Part shown: in pieces, positions 53,822-62,685 of the stretch
Position numbering within the stretch: the first letter of the stretch is position 1
Layout: every line of letters starts with the position of its first letter
Assembly (NCBI GenBank): GCA_002328035.1
Contig: DCVL01000046.1
Location: 1-64,000 of the forward strand
Direction: 5' to 3'
Source of the DNA: Geobacter sp. UBA2189
GTDB taxonomy: Bacteria; Desulfobacterota; Desulfuromonadia; Geobacterales; Pseudopelobacteraceae
Length of the DNA: 64,000 nt
The notes under the pieces: model-generated
The model's database searches: none
What the model was told of the DNA's origin: nothing
What the model saw: the letters and a program-made list of their open reading frames with translations, nothing else
Position numbers and translations under genes: made by a program

Positions 53822-55936
53822 GTGCATAAACGACTCAAACCAAGGCAAAATCCATTACAAAATCATGAAGTACGGTACAGAAACCACCCGGCCCAGCGCG
53901 CCCTGCGTTTGGCCGCCGTTTGCGCAGTACTGACCGGAAGCACGGTTCTTGCTCATGCTGACAGCACTGCAACAGCCGATTCCTCACCTAAAAAGGCCGA
54001 AGAGCAGACCGCCACCCTGCAAAAGGTGACGGTCAAGGCAAAGGCTGAAGAACAGCCTGTCGGCAGTCATGAAATTTCAACTGAAGTTCTCCAACGTACC
54101 CAGGCCAAGGATATCAAGGATATCTTTGCCACTGACCCCTCTGTCAACGTCAGCGGCGGTGGTCGCAACGCCCAGCGGATCTACCTGAGGGGCATTGAGG
54201 GCAGCAACCTGAACATCAGCGTAGACGGCGCAAAACAGGGCAGAAGCCTGCATCAGCATAACGGCGCCATCGGTGGTATTGACACGGAACTGCTCAAACA
54301 GGTTGAGGTACAGCCTGGCCCTGGTGCTGATCGTGGTCCCGGTGCGTTGGGCGGCAGTATCAAGTTTGAAACCGTGGATGCCCAGGATCTGCTTGATCCC
54401 GGCAAACGGTTCGGTTTCAAGCTGCTGACCAGCTATTCCAGCGCTGCCCAAGCCATTCACGGTGGGACATCGGTATATGGTCTGCTGGCTGACGGTATCG
54501 GACTGCTGGCCCATATCTCGGCGGAAAACAGGGAAAGTTACCGGATCGGTGGCGGCGGCACAACACCAAACAGCTCGTATCAATCACAAACCGGCGGCAA
54601 GGATCGTGACTACTTCGTCAAATTCAGCATGCTTGAAAAAGCGGGACACAGTCTGCGTCTAAGCGCTGAACAGAACACCAACTCAGGTCTCTATATTGCC
54701 GGAAGTACCGGTAGCGACATGGGCTATGCACCGCTCACCTCAACCCCTGTCTATCAGACAATCACCACTAACCGGTATACCCTTGACCATCGCTATCGTC
54801 CCGGCAACCCGCTGGTCGATGCAAAAATCAACCTGTATTACAACGAAAACCAGCTGGAGACCCGTGGTTCAAACAGTAAAAACATCACCGAAAACGCCGG
54901 TGGCGATATTCGGAACACCTTCAAATTTAATCTCTGGAAGACCAAACACAGCCTTACCTTGGGAACTGATTACCTGCATGAGAAACTGAAAAGCCAACTG
55001 GCTAATGGTTCAACGGTCAATGACACCTCAAAAAATCTTGGGGTATTTCTGCAGGAACGCCTGACCATAGGCGCGCTGACCATATCTGCCGGTGCCCGTT
55101 TTGACCATTACGATGCCGGATATCTGTATTCTACTTTTTCCGGAGACGAGATTTCCCCCAATGTGGGCGCTGAATACGAACTAACCAAAGGTCTGGTGGT
55201 GTACACCAATTACGGTGAAGCAGTACGTGCCACCGGTATTATTCCCACCGGCTGGATGACCAGCATCGACCCCAAAATCAAATTCAATAACGGAGCTGGA
55301 CTAAAGCCTGAGACCTCACAGCAAGTTGCGGGAGGGATGCGCTACCGCACAACAAACATGTTCAGCGCTGGCGATCGTTTTAATGCCGAGGCATCGGTCT
55401 TTGAAACCCGCATGAAAAACCTGATCGAAATCCCGTCTGATGGTGGCGGCACACAGGGCAAACCGGTTACCAAAATCTGGAATAACCCAAACACCGTTAC
55501 CTCTCTGGGCTACGAGCTACGTTTCGGCTACGGTATAGGCAGCGTTGACTCATCCGTGGCCTACAGTCATGTTTCCCAGGATCAGAACAACCAACCAACC
55601 ACCGTGGTACGGCGTAAGAATGCTCCCACCGGTGACCGGGTGGTCTGGGATAACCGTTGGCAACCGATCAGCGAAATCACCCTGGGGTACACCCTGACTG
55701 CCGTAGCACCATTGACGGACCTGCCTGCAGCTACCCCCAGACGTCCCGGTTACGTACTGCATGATCTACAGACCGAATGGAAACCAAAGGCGGTACCAGG
55801 GTTAAGCCTTGCACTTGCCGTGCGCAACCTGTTTGACCTGCGCTACCGCGATCAGACCTCCATCTCCTCCGGCACCGATAACATTGTCTACGAACCGGGC
55901 CGCGATATCCGGGTTTCCGTCAGTTACAAGTTCTAA
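53822..55936 (+). CDS. TonB-dependent outer-membrane receptor 2 (heme-receptor type)
   Basis: 704 aa, GTG start with AAGGAGAC upstream. An extended signal region with a basic N-terminus, a TonB box (QKVTVKAK), a plug (DIFATDPSVNVSGGGRNAQRIYLRGIEG style) and a barrel with GLKPETSQQ, VRNLFDLRYRDQ and terminal VSYKF. The plug and C-terminal pattern resemble the hemoglobin/transferrin/heme receptor group. The two exported tetrapyrrole-methylase-fold genes follow directly. Confidence 0.88.
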   Translation: MHKRLKPRQNPLQNHEVRYRNHPAQRALRLAAVCAVLTGSTVLAHADSTATADSSPKKAEEQTATLQKVTVKAKAEEQPVGSHEISTEVLQRTQAKDIKDIFATDPSVNVSGGGRNAQRIYLRGIEGSNLNISVDGAKQGRSLHQHNGAIGGIDTELLKQVEVQPGPGADRGPGALGGSIKFETVDAQDLLDPGKRFGFKLLTSYSSAAQAIHGGTSVYGLLADGIGLLAHISAENRESYRIGGGGTTPNSSYQSQTGGKDRDYFVKFSMLEKAGHSLRLSAEQNTNSGLYIAGSTGSDMGYAPLTSTPVYQTITTNRYTLDHRYRPGNPLVDAKINLYYNENQLETRGSNSKNITENAGGDIRNTFKFNLWKTKHSLTLGTDYLHEKLKSQLANGSTVNDTSKNLGVFLQERLTIGALTISAGARFDHYDAGYLYSTFSGDEISPNVGAEYELTKGLVVYTNYGEAVRATGIIPTGWMTSIDPKIKFNNGAGLKPETSQQVAGGMRYRTTNMFSAGDRFNAEASVFETRMKNLIEIPSDGGGTQGKPVTKIWNNPNTVTSLGYELRFGYGIGSVDSSVAYSHVSQDQNNQPTTVVRRKNAPTGDRVVWDNRWQPISEITLGYTLTAVAPLTDLPAATPRRPGYVLHDLQTEWKPKAVPGLSLALAVRNLFDLRYRDQTSISSGTDNIVYEPGRDIRVSVSYKF

Positions 55937-55986
55937 TCTCACACAACCAAACCGGGGGTGAAAAGCCCCCGGTCAAGGAGCGTTTC

Positions 55987-56820
55987 ATGATGTCTCACAA
56001 AGTTAACATTAAACTGCTACTGCCGCTGCTCGCCCTGATGGCGGCACTACCCTTTACCACAGCCCTGGACGCAGAAGCAGCAGCGCAAAAAGGCGGGCTG
56101 TATCTGGTCAGTACCGGTGTCGGAGACCCGGACAACATGACGGTACGGGCCCACAAGATCATCTCAAAGGCAGCTATCGTTTTTGCCCGAAAAGGCGCAA
56201 GCGAACGGATGCCGGAGCTGCTGGCAGGCAAGGAGATCCACGACGCCGGACACGGCATGTTCTGGACTAACGGTAACAAGGGTAACAAACCCAAGGCAGA
56301 AATTGCAGCCCAGGAAGAGGCAACACGCCGCATTATCCGTGCAGCTGTGACTGCCGGTAAAACCGTAGTTATTCTCGATAACGGTGATCCGGCCATCTAC
56401 GGCCCCCATACCGGCTATTTGAAAGAGTTCAATGACCTGAACCCTGAAGTGGTACCGGGGATTTCCAGTTTTAATGCCGGTAATGCCGCACTTAAAACCG
56501 GTGTTACCGGCGGCGGCAGCCGGGCTGTAATTCTGACAGCAGCAACAAAAACTCCGGGCGATAAAGGTAACGATACACTTGCAAAACTGGCTGAGTCCCG
56601 ATCAACCATGGTGTTTTTCATGGATCGCAATCTGGGCGACGCAATCAAACAGTTAAAGACTCACTATCCCGGCGACACACCGATTGCCATTGTATCGGAA
56701 GCTGGTTCCCAGAAAAAGCAAACCGTCCTGCAGGCAACCCTGGATACCATTGTGGAGCGTACCGGAAACGGCAAGCTGCCGTTCCAGCACCTGATCTATG
56801 TCGGTGATTTCCTGCGCTAA
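55987..56820 (+). CDS. exported tetrapyrrole-methylase-fold protein 1
   Basis: 277 aa. A clear signal peptide (KLLLPLLALMAALPF...AEAAA) precedes a class III (CbiF/CobA-type) methyltransferase fold: GVGDPDNMTVRA (44-55), GDPAIYGP (133-140), VPGISSFNA (156-164) and C-terminal DTPIAIVSEAG. These are the SAM- and substrate-loop motifs of cytoplasmic corrin/siroheme methylases, here on an exported protein. H85 and H89 (EIHDAGHG), conserved in the neighbour copy, are an added feature. AAGGAG upstream. It could be a periplasmic tetrapyrrole binder or methylase. Confidence 0.8.
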   Translation: MMSHKVNIKLLLPLLALMAALPFTTALDAEAAAQKGGLYLVSTGVGDPDNMTVRAHKIISKAAIVFARKGASERMPELLAGKEIHDAGHGMFWTNGNKGNKPKAEIAAQEEATRRIIRAAVTAGKTVVILDNGDPAIYGPHTGYLKEFNDLNPEVVPGISSFNAGNAALKTGVTGGGSRAVILTAATKTPGDKGNDTLAKLAESRSTMVFFMDRNLGDAIKQLKTHYPGDTPIAIVSEAGSQKKQTVLQATLDTIVERTGNGKLPFQHLIYVGDFLR

Positions 56821-56865
56821 CAATCTATTTTGAGACTGCCACACCACACAACAAGGAGCTTTACG

Positions 56866-57774
56866 ATGATACAAGCTGCATGTACTTCACTGACGCGCAC
56901 CCTTGGCCCGGCCCTGCTGCTGCTTGCCATGGCTTTTTCTGCCGCCTTTGCCGATACCACGACACCGGCCAAGCAGGGCCGCCTGTATCTGGTCAGCGCC
57001 GGTATTGGCGATCCTGACAACATTACCATCCGCGCCCAAAAAATTCTGGAGCAGGCCGATATCGTCTTTGCCATGAAAGGTACCGCCGGTCAGATGGCTG
57101 ATCTGCTGAAAGATAAAGAACTGCATGAAGCAGGGCATGGTCTGTTCGGCATGGGTGAAAAGCCGAAAGCTGACGCACAAAAGGCCAAAGCGCCCCGACC
57201 GCCCAAAGATGCAACACCAGCCGGACGCATGGCCTTTGACCCGAAAAAACAGGCTGAGGAGCAGGCCAAGGCCAGAAATATTATCCGTGACGGTATTGCT
57301 GCAGGAAAGACCGTTGTGGTGCTTGATTATGGCGATCCCACCATCTATGGACCCCAGATCGGCTATATGAAAGAATTTGCTGACCTGAATCCTGAAATCA
57401 TTCCCGGTATTTCCAGTTTTAACGCCGCCAACGCGGCCCTGAAACGTGGACTGGTGGGCGGTGGCAGCAATGGCGTGATTCTGACTGCTGCCGGTGGAGG
57501 ACGCAAGGGGTCAAACGCCGACAACAGTCTGGCACAACTGGCCAAAAGCCGCTCCACCATGGTGTTTTTTACCATGGGGATGAACCTGCCTGAAGTGGTT
57601 AAACAACTGAAAACCAGCTATCCCGGAACCACCCCGATTGCCATTGTCTCCCATGCCGGCTTCAAGGCAAAGGAAGCGGTGCTGTATGCCACTCTGGACA
57701 CGGTAGTGGCAAAAACCAGTGGCGGTAAGCTCCCCTTTGAACACCTGATCTATGTCGGAGACTTTCTGAAATGA
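56866..57774 (+). CDS. exported tetrapyrrole-methylase-fold protein 2
   Basis: 302 aa from the ATG at 56866 (AAGGAG seven bases upstream). Signal peptide ends SAAFA|DT. Same fold as the preceding protein: GIGDPDNITIRA (46-57), ELHEAGHG (H87, H91), GDPTIYGP (156-163), IPGISSFNA and TPIAIVSHAG. It carries a Lys/Ala/Pro-rich insert (about 98-135) that copy 1 lacks. The pair arose by tandem duplication. The APC permease start overlaps its stop by 4 bp. Confidence 0.8.
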   Translation: MIQAACTSLTRTLGPALLLLAMAFSAAFADTTTPAKQGRLYLVSAGIGDPDNITIRAQKILEQADIVFAMKGTAGQMADLLKDKELHEAGHGLFGMGEKPKADAQKAKAPRPPKDATPAGRMAFDPKKQAEEQAKARNIIRDGIAAGKTVVVLDYGDPTIYGPQIGYMKEFADLNPEIIPGISSFNAANAALKRGLVGGGSNGVILTAAGGGRKGSNADNSLAQLAKSRSTMVFFTMGMNLPEVVKQLKTSYPGTTPIAIVSHAGFKAKEAVLYATLDTVVAKTSGGKLPFEHLIYVGDFLK

Positions 57775-59213
57775 AAAATGCACTGGCAAATGGAACCCTG
57801 CAACGGGAATTGGGACTGACCTCCGCGATTGTTCTGGTAATTGCCAATATGGTGGGAACCGGCGTATTTACCACTTCAGGATTTATACTGGCTGAACTGG
57901 GCAACCCACAATCCCTGTTACTTTGCTGGCTTGCAGGTGGTCTGTTTGCCCTGACCGGTGCACTCTGTTATGGCGAGCTGGGGGCCATGATGCCCCAGGC
58001 CGGTGGCGAGTATATCTACCTTCGGAAAAGTTTCGGCCCCCTGCCCGCCTTTCTGTCCGGCTGGATATCATTAATCGTCGGCTTTTCAGCCCCCATTGCC
58101 GCAGCCGGAATTGCCTGCGCCACCTACCTGCTGGGTGGCTCAGGCTCTTCCTGGTTTACCTTTGAACTGGGCGAATACCGCATTCTTACACTGTCAACGA
58201 CAACCCTGTGCGCCATTACAGTGGTTCTGGTGTTCTCCTTTATCCACTATCACAGCCTTAAGATGGGGCAACGGGTACAGAACCTGCTTACCGCATTCAA
58301 GATACTCTTTATCCTTGTGCTGGGGGGTGGTGGACTGTTGTTTGGTAACGGTGACGCCACCAGACTGGGACAAGCTCTGTTCAGCAACAGCGCCACCTTT
58401 AACAGCGCCACCTTTGCCGTTTCCCTGATCTTTGTTTCATTTGCCTACAGCGGATGGAACGCAGCCGCCTACCTGGGCGGCGAGATTCGCAACCCGGAAC
58501 GGAATCTGCCGCTGGCCCTGCTCATCGGCACCGCCTTTGTCAGCCTGCTGTATCTGCTGCTTAATCTGGTATATCTCTATGCATTGCCGGTCAGCTCCAT
58601 GAGCGGCATGCTGGAAGTGGGCACCGGGGCCGCGACAGCCCTGTTTGGTCCGGCTGTCGGTTCGGTTGTCGGTATCGCCGTTGCCCTTGGGCTTTTATCC
58701 GTGATCAGCGCCATGATCATGGCCGGTCCACGGGTCTATTATGCCATGGCCAGGGACGGGCATTTCTTCCGCAGCTTTGGCAAAATTGATGCTGCACATC
58801 ACACCCCTGCAGTGGCCATTATGTTCCAGGCACTGATTGCCATTATCATGATCCTGAGCGCCGCCTTTGACACCCTGCTGATCTACATCGGCTTCACTCT
58901 GTCACTGGCAGCCATGCTGACGGTAGCCGGTCTGATCAAACTGCGTATCACCCAACCGGAGCTCCCCCGCCCCTATCGCACCTGGGGCTATCCCTTTACC
59001 CCGCTTTTGTTCATTGCTGGCAACCTCTGGATTGTGGTTCATTCTCTCATCAGCCGCCCGATGGTTGCACTGTACGGTTTCGGCACCATTGCGGTTGGGG
59101 TATGCCTGTACCTAGGATTCAGAACACGGGATCAGGATCAGAAGCAACAACACAATGGAACGGATCATGAAAGAAATCAGGAGACGAACAAAAGTAGTCG
59201 GTGCTTTTCCTGA
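57771..59213 (+). CDS. APC-superfamily amino-acid/amine permease
   Basis: 480 aa with about 12 membrane segments. The APC signature is at the N-terminus (IANMVGTGVFTTSGF) and in helix 6 (FAYSGWNAAAYLGGEIRNPERNLP). The substrate is not evident. Translational coupling (ATGA) to an exported methylase-fold protein is unusual. The last ~22 residues are polar and come from IS256-derived sequence (junction near 59146), so the native C-terminus has been replaced. Confidence 0.85.
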   Translation: MKNALANGTLQRELGLTSAIVLVIANMVGTGVFTTSGFILAELGNPQSLLLCWLAGGLFALTGALCYGELGAMMPQAGGEYIYLRKSFGPLPAFLSGWISLIVGFSAPIAAAGIACATYLLGGSGSSWFTFELGEYRILTLSTTTLCAITVVLVFSFIHYHSLKMGQRVQNLLTAFKILFILVLGGGGLLFGNGDATRLGQALFSNSATFNSATFAVSLIFVSFAYSGWNAAAYLGGEIRNPERNLPLALLIGTAFVSLLYLLLNLVYLYALPVSSMSGMLEVGTGAATALFGPAVGSVVGIAVALGLLSVISAMIMAGPRVYYAMARDGHFFRSFGKIDAAHHTPAVAIMFQALIAIIMILSAAFDTLLIYIGFTLSLAAMLTVAGLIKLRITQPELPRPYRTWGYPFTPLLFIAGNLWIVVHSLISRPMVALYGFGTIAVGVCLYLGFRTRDQDQKQQHNGTDHERNQETNKSSRCFS

Positions 59214-59355
59214 CGGCCATTCAGCCCTGATGTTGTGTGCTGCCAGGCTACGACATATTGCTGGCACCCAATGGGGATCTAAACGCTATCTGAACATTGA
59301 TCTTCTCAAAGAACAGGAACAGGAACTGAAACTTCAAATGGACGAGGTAGCCTAA
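59146..59355 (+). mobile_element. C-terminal remnant of an IS256-family transposase
   Basis: The frame reads NNTMERIMKEIRRRTKVVGAF, then PDGHSALMLCAARLRHIAGTQWGSKRYL, matching the C-terminus of Mutator/IS256 transposases (ERxxxEIRRRTxVVGxFPD...W...RY). The DDE residues are absent. It overlaps the permease 3' end in another frame. It marks a past insertion and deletion at the island edge. Confidence 0.8.
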
Positions 59356-59405
59356 CTAAAAAAAGGCACCGCAAACAAAAAAGCGAAAAAATCTTTACAC
59401 TACCG

Positions 59406-59441
59406 TGTTGCGGCGATTGCGGAAGAATTTGTAACCACTGA
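59406..59441 (+). pseudogene. 3' remnant of a FeoB-associated Cys-rich gene
   Basis: The frame CCGDCGRICNH* matches the C-terminus of the protein at 37258-37380 (CSGNCGRSCNR*). DNA identity continues downstream through the terminator. The membrane helix and start are lost. Confidence 0.6.
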
Positions 59442-59455
59442 AAATCCAATAACCT

Positions 59456-59493
59456 GCCAGCTGTCAGCCACGTTTTTATCGCAGCACAGCCAG
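59456..59493 (+). repeat. GCCAGCC-like motif, copy G
   Basis: GCCAG (59456), GTCAGCCA (59463-59470) and AGCCAG (59488-59493), aligned with copy B in the duplicated stretch. Confidence 0.45.
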
Positions 59494-59530
59494 AACGAAT
59501 CCCTTTCAGGGGCGTTTTGGCTGTGCTTTT
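59484..59530 (+). terminator. intrinsic terminator, copy of the feo terminator
   Basis: gcacagcca/tggctgtgc (59484-59492, 59518-59526), aacg/cgtt and tccct/aggg build a long near-perfect hairpin, followed by TTTT. Homologous to 37411-37465 and better paired. Confidence 0.8.
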
Positions 59531-59837
59531 ATAAAGTTAAAGGAAGATACATGATGGACTAGCTGATAATAGCAGGAACAAAATGATATAAAACAATAAA
59601 CCAAGCAGTTCGGGTCTGGATGTAAACAGCCATCAGATTTACTGGATCGCACAAAAGAAAGAATGTTAATCAACAACTTAACAACGTCCCTTTAACACTC
59701 CCGTAGCCAGAAATAAGTAGCAAGTAGCCAAAATAAGGCTGCGGATTCGTCCGATTATCGGGGGCTAAAGGTGCATTTCATGTCATAAAATCAGATTACA
59801 GGATTTAGGTAGAAGAAAGATTAACAGGCTCTTTAGC
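59531..59837. other. intergenic region between the island and the pilin operon
   Basis: About 300 bp, AT-rich, with no gene I can support. It includes two agtagcca repeats (59705 and 59729 areas), possibly eroded copies of the GCCAGCC motif. No strong terminator is seen for the minus-strand pilin operon. Confidence 0.3.
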
Positions 59838-60455
59838 TCACCATGCATAAAGCACTGATATATTTGCCTTTTCAATACCTGTCCTGTTTGACTGCGGAAC
59901 AAGTTCATTACTGGCTTTTTCTGCCTGAATTTCAAGACGATACATAAATGGGAGATGCTTTGGCTTAACAACCGGGTTTTGTTCACCAACTCCGCCACCT
60001 TCAAGCTGAAGGCCGCTCATATCTGTATTCCCTTCTACAACCGTATCTATAATTTTAGCATATACATTATATGGCTGCCCGCCAGCTGCCTGAAGTTTAA
60101 ATTTGATGTCTGGTGAATTTTTGGCCTCAGGTATCTGACTACATGCAGAGCTCCAACTGGCTGTTGAATTATTTAACTTTTCCTGAAGGCATGGATCCAC
60201 TGTCAGATCAATTGCACTGTAAGTAGCCGCATTTAAAGTGCCATCCAGAATTTTAGGCACTAACTCTTTCATCAATATATCAGTTCCGCCGTATGAAGCC
60301 TCAAGAGCGGATCTATAACGCTTGTTCATGCCTGTTGTGCTGATATTCTGTGATATCATATACATAACAGACATAACTATGGTTAGAGAAATCAACGTCA
60401 TAATCAACGCTGTAACCAGGGCAATACCATTCTTATTAGCAATAAACCGTTTCAT
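59838..60455 (-). CDS. pilX: PilX-type minor pilin assembly protein
   Basis: 205 aa from the ATG at 60455 (AAGGGAT upstream). The N-terminus NKNGIALVTALIMTLISLTIVM is the PilX_N pattern, an atypical class III signal without the Glu5 of major pilins. The rest is soluble and periplasmic, with one Cys pair. PilX primes type IV pilus assembly together with PilV, PilW, FimT and PilY1, all upstream in this operon. Confidence 0.85.
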   Translation of the reverse strand: MKRFIANKNGIALVTALIMTLISLTIVMSVMYMISQNISTTGMNKRYRSALEASYGGTDILMKELVPKILDGTLNAATYSAIDLTVDPCLQEKLNNSTASWSSACSQIPEAKNSPDIKFKLQAAGGQPYNVYAKIIDTVVEGNTDMSGLQLEGGGVGEQNPVVKPKHLPFMYRLEIQAEKASNELVPQSNRTGIEKANISVLYAW

Positions 60456-60471
60456 GGTAATCCCTTCCCAT

Positions 60472-61734
60472 CTATTGATTCGATATAAGATTTTTGGGGC
60501 GTATAACAAGTCGATACACCTTCCAATGATAGTTTAACTGGTCAGCTGAAAGTATTTTAGGGGATGTACTTACATCATATGTCGGGTCACTCATGGCAAA
60601 AGTTGTCGGGCTTATATAATTGGAATCACGTCGCCCAACCTGGGCAAGGATATATACCTTTACCACCTTAAGACTGTTACGTAATTTCTCCGCATCTCCC
60701 ATGGCAGTAATAACCCGATTAGCTATAGTAGCTATCGCAACTGCGCTTGATGTTGTAATATCTGTAATGGTAGAGCTGCTGTTGAGCGGAGTCGAGTAGG
60801 TTTCAACCAGTCCATCCTGCCCTTCATTCCCCTGCCCATCATCAACATCCCACCCCAGAACCACCTGCATATCTGCTACACAATCAAGTAGAGGAATATA
60901 GGTCAAATTGCCTCCAGGATTAGTTGAATCATGATTGACTACAGCCTTGTACAAAATGCCGGTTCCAGGAGCGCAGGCAGCTGGTATCCGTTTATCATCC
61001 GTCGGTCTTGCAACAAAGAAATCTGCACGGTTAAAGGGCATACCTAATGGATCCCCAGACTTTATACCATATATAAAATAGGTTTCCTCGGGCAGTGTCG
61101 GCCAAAATGCAGTGTCTGCGAAACCGGTAGAATCAAATTGTGCCCAATAGATGGTGGGATCTGCGGTATTGAAGATCAGTTCATTTGTATAAGTACTCTC
61201 GGTAAAAGTACGTCTTATTACAATTACTCGATCCGAATTTGTCAGGTTTTCTGACGGCCAGATGCGTGGTAACGGATTGGCAGCGTCATATGGCATATAA
61301 GTCCATTTTTGTGACGCATCATTCAAACCAAGCGTGCTTCCTTTTATTACCAGATAATCTGTGCCACCAAGAATATTAGTCGCCTCTGAACCGCTCGGGC
61401 CTGCCACTGCTGCAATATTGTCCCTGGCCACAACCGCTCGAGGAACACCGCTCGGGGCATCATTATAGTTATTGGCAGGCGCATAACCGGCTTCAAGATA
61501 ACTTATCGATGAAAGGTATGAATATGGCAGACCAAAACCGGCCTGCTGTATAGAATGCCGAAACATCTCAAGGCCAACTATCCCCTCAATATTACTTTCT
61601 TCAGATTTGGTAATCTTTGTCATCTGGGTGAGTATAGTCTTGAAAGCATCAGTTGTAATGATAATAACAGTAATAAAAACCGCCATTACTACGATTAATT
61701 CTATTAATGTAAAGCCTTTACGGCACTTAAACAT
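60472..61734 (-). CDS. pilW: PilW-type minor pilin
   Basis: 420 aa from the ATG at 61734 (GGAGG five bases upstream). Prepilin signal CRKG|FTLIELIVVMAVF with Glu5, then a large beta-rich domain. Longer than P. aeruginosa PilW (about 270 aa), as is usual in Geobacter-type operons. It lies 16 bp before pilX. Confidence 0.85.
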   Translation of the reverse strand: MFKCRKGFTLIELIVVMAVFITVIIITTDAFKTILTQMTKITKSEESNIEGIVGLEMFRHSIQQAGFGLPYSYLSSISYLEAGYAPANNYNDAPSGVPRAVVARDNIAAVAGPSGSEATNILGGTDYLVIKGSTLGLNDASQKWTYMPYDAANPLPRIWPSENLTNSDRVIVIRRTFTESTYTNELIFNTADPTIYWAQFDSTGFADTAFWPTLPEETYFIYGIKSGDPLGMPFNRADFFVARPTDDKRIPAACAPGTGILYKAVVNHDSTNPGGNLTYIPLLDCVADMQVVLGWDVDDGQGNEGQDGLVETYSTPLNSSSTITDITTSSAVAIATIANRVITAMGDAEKLRNSLKVVKVYILAQVGRRDSNYISPTTFAMSDPTYDVSTSPKILSADQLNYHWKVYRLVIRPKNLISNQ

Positions 61735-61751
61735 AGCTGCCTCCGCCAAAA

Positions 61752-62159
61752 CTACTCAAATTTAGAAGCCAGAGAAGAGATAGAGTGAACATAATTTTGC
61801 TGTTTGTAGTCCCAACTGACCTGTAGTTCGATCCTCTTCGTCTGTGTAGTAATTTCGGAATTCGATTTAACTACTGAATAATTACGAGATGCTCCATTAA
61901 CGATTCTCTGAAATGGATAGGTTCGGGAATATGGCGCTGGTGTCGTTGATATCAGTTCAAACGGTTTAGCCTTCTCGCCATTCATCAGATCGTCGGCAAG
62001 CAACGTGGCCTCCTGCCTTAACTGGTTGCCCATATTGTAATGAATGGCGTAATTAACGGTCTGCAAGAGCCCTAAAATTCCAACCATCATAATGACTATT
62101 GCAACAAGAAATTCTACTAATGTAAAACCCTGTCTATTGCAGTACACAGTCATTGCCAT
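61752..62159 (-). CDS. pilV: PilV-type minor pilin
   Basis: 135 aa. Prepilin signal NRQG|FTLVEFLVAIVIMMVGILGL with Glu5 and the MVGILG continuation typical of PilV. GGAGG precedes the ATG; a second ATG two codons later is also possible. It overlaps the FimT/GspH gene by 26 bp. Confidence 0.88.
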   Translation of the reverse strand: MAMTVYCNRQGFTLVEFLVAIVIMMVGILGLLQTVNYAIHYNMGNQLRQEATLLADDLMNGEKAKPFELISTTPAPYSRTYPFQRIVNGASRNYSVVKSNSEITTQTKRIELQVSWDYKQQNYVHSISSLASKFE

Positions 62160-62622
62160 TTATCCTCCCTGTATTTACCCTTGCCCAATGAATGACAAGA
62201 CAATTGTAGGCCGGATCACCACCCAAGCCAGATCCTACAACGATTGACATCAAATTTGATGTATATCCACGCTCATCGATAGCAATCGAGGTATTAGCGA
62301 ATGCCGTAAGAGTTCCAGAAGAAAATTGCTGAATCGGATATTTTAGCGTTTTATTAAAAACTTCAGTTCCGGCAACATCAGCCTCACTGCTGAAACGCCT
62401 AAATACCATACTTGAAGGATTCAAAGTAACCCGATGTGCTCTCTTGGTATGTATTGCCATCATTCGCACATCCGTAAGATCAACTAGCATCTCCTTAACC
62501 TGTGCCTCAATGCCGTACTTCCTCTGCCAACTACTAAAGGCAATTGTCGCAGCAGTTACTAGCATACCAATAATTGCAATAACAACAAGAAGTTCAAGCA
62601 ATGAGAATCCTCTGTTTTTCAT
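62134..62622 (-). CDS. FimT/GspH-type minor pilin
   Basis: 162 aa. Prepilin signal NRG|FSLLELLVVIAIIGMLVTAA with Glu5, then a GspH/FimT-like beta domain (VRMMAIHTKRAHRVTL, IDERGYTSN, GRINGNDC). It belongs to the priming complex of the type IV pilus. It lies 63 bp after pilY1 with GGGGCAGGG upstream. Confidence 0.87.
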   Translation of the reverse strand: MKNRGFSLLELLVVIAIIGMLVTAATIAFSSWQRKYGIEAQVKEMLVDLTDVRMMAIHTKRAHRVTLNPSSMVFRRFSSEADVAGTEVFNKTLKYPIQQFSSGTLTAFANTSIAIDERGYTSNLMSIVVGSGLGGDPAYNCLVIHWARVNTGRINGNDCVLQ

Positions 62623-62685
62623 ACCCTGCCCCTTGCACCCAAAATCAATAAAGATCTCATCTGCAAACTTAAAATGGTTGACAGT

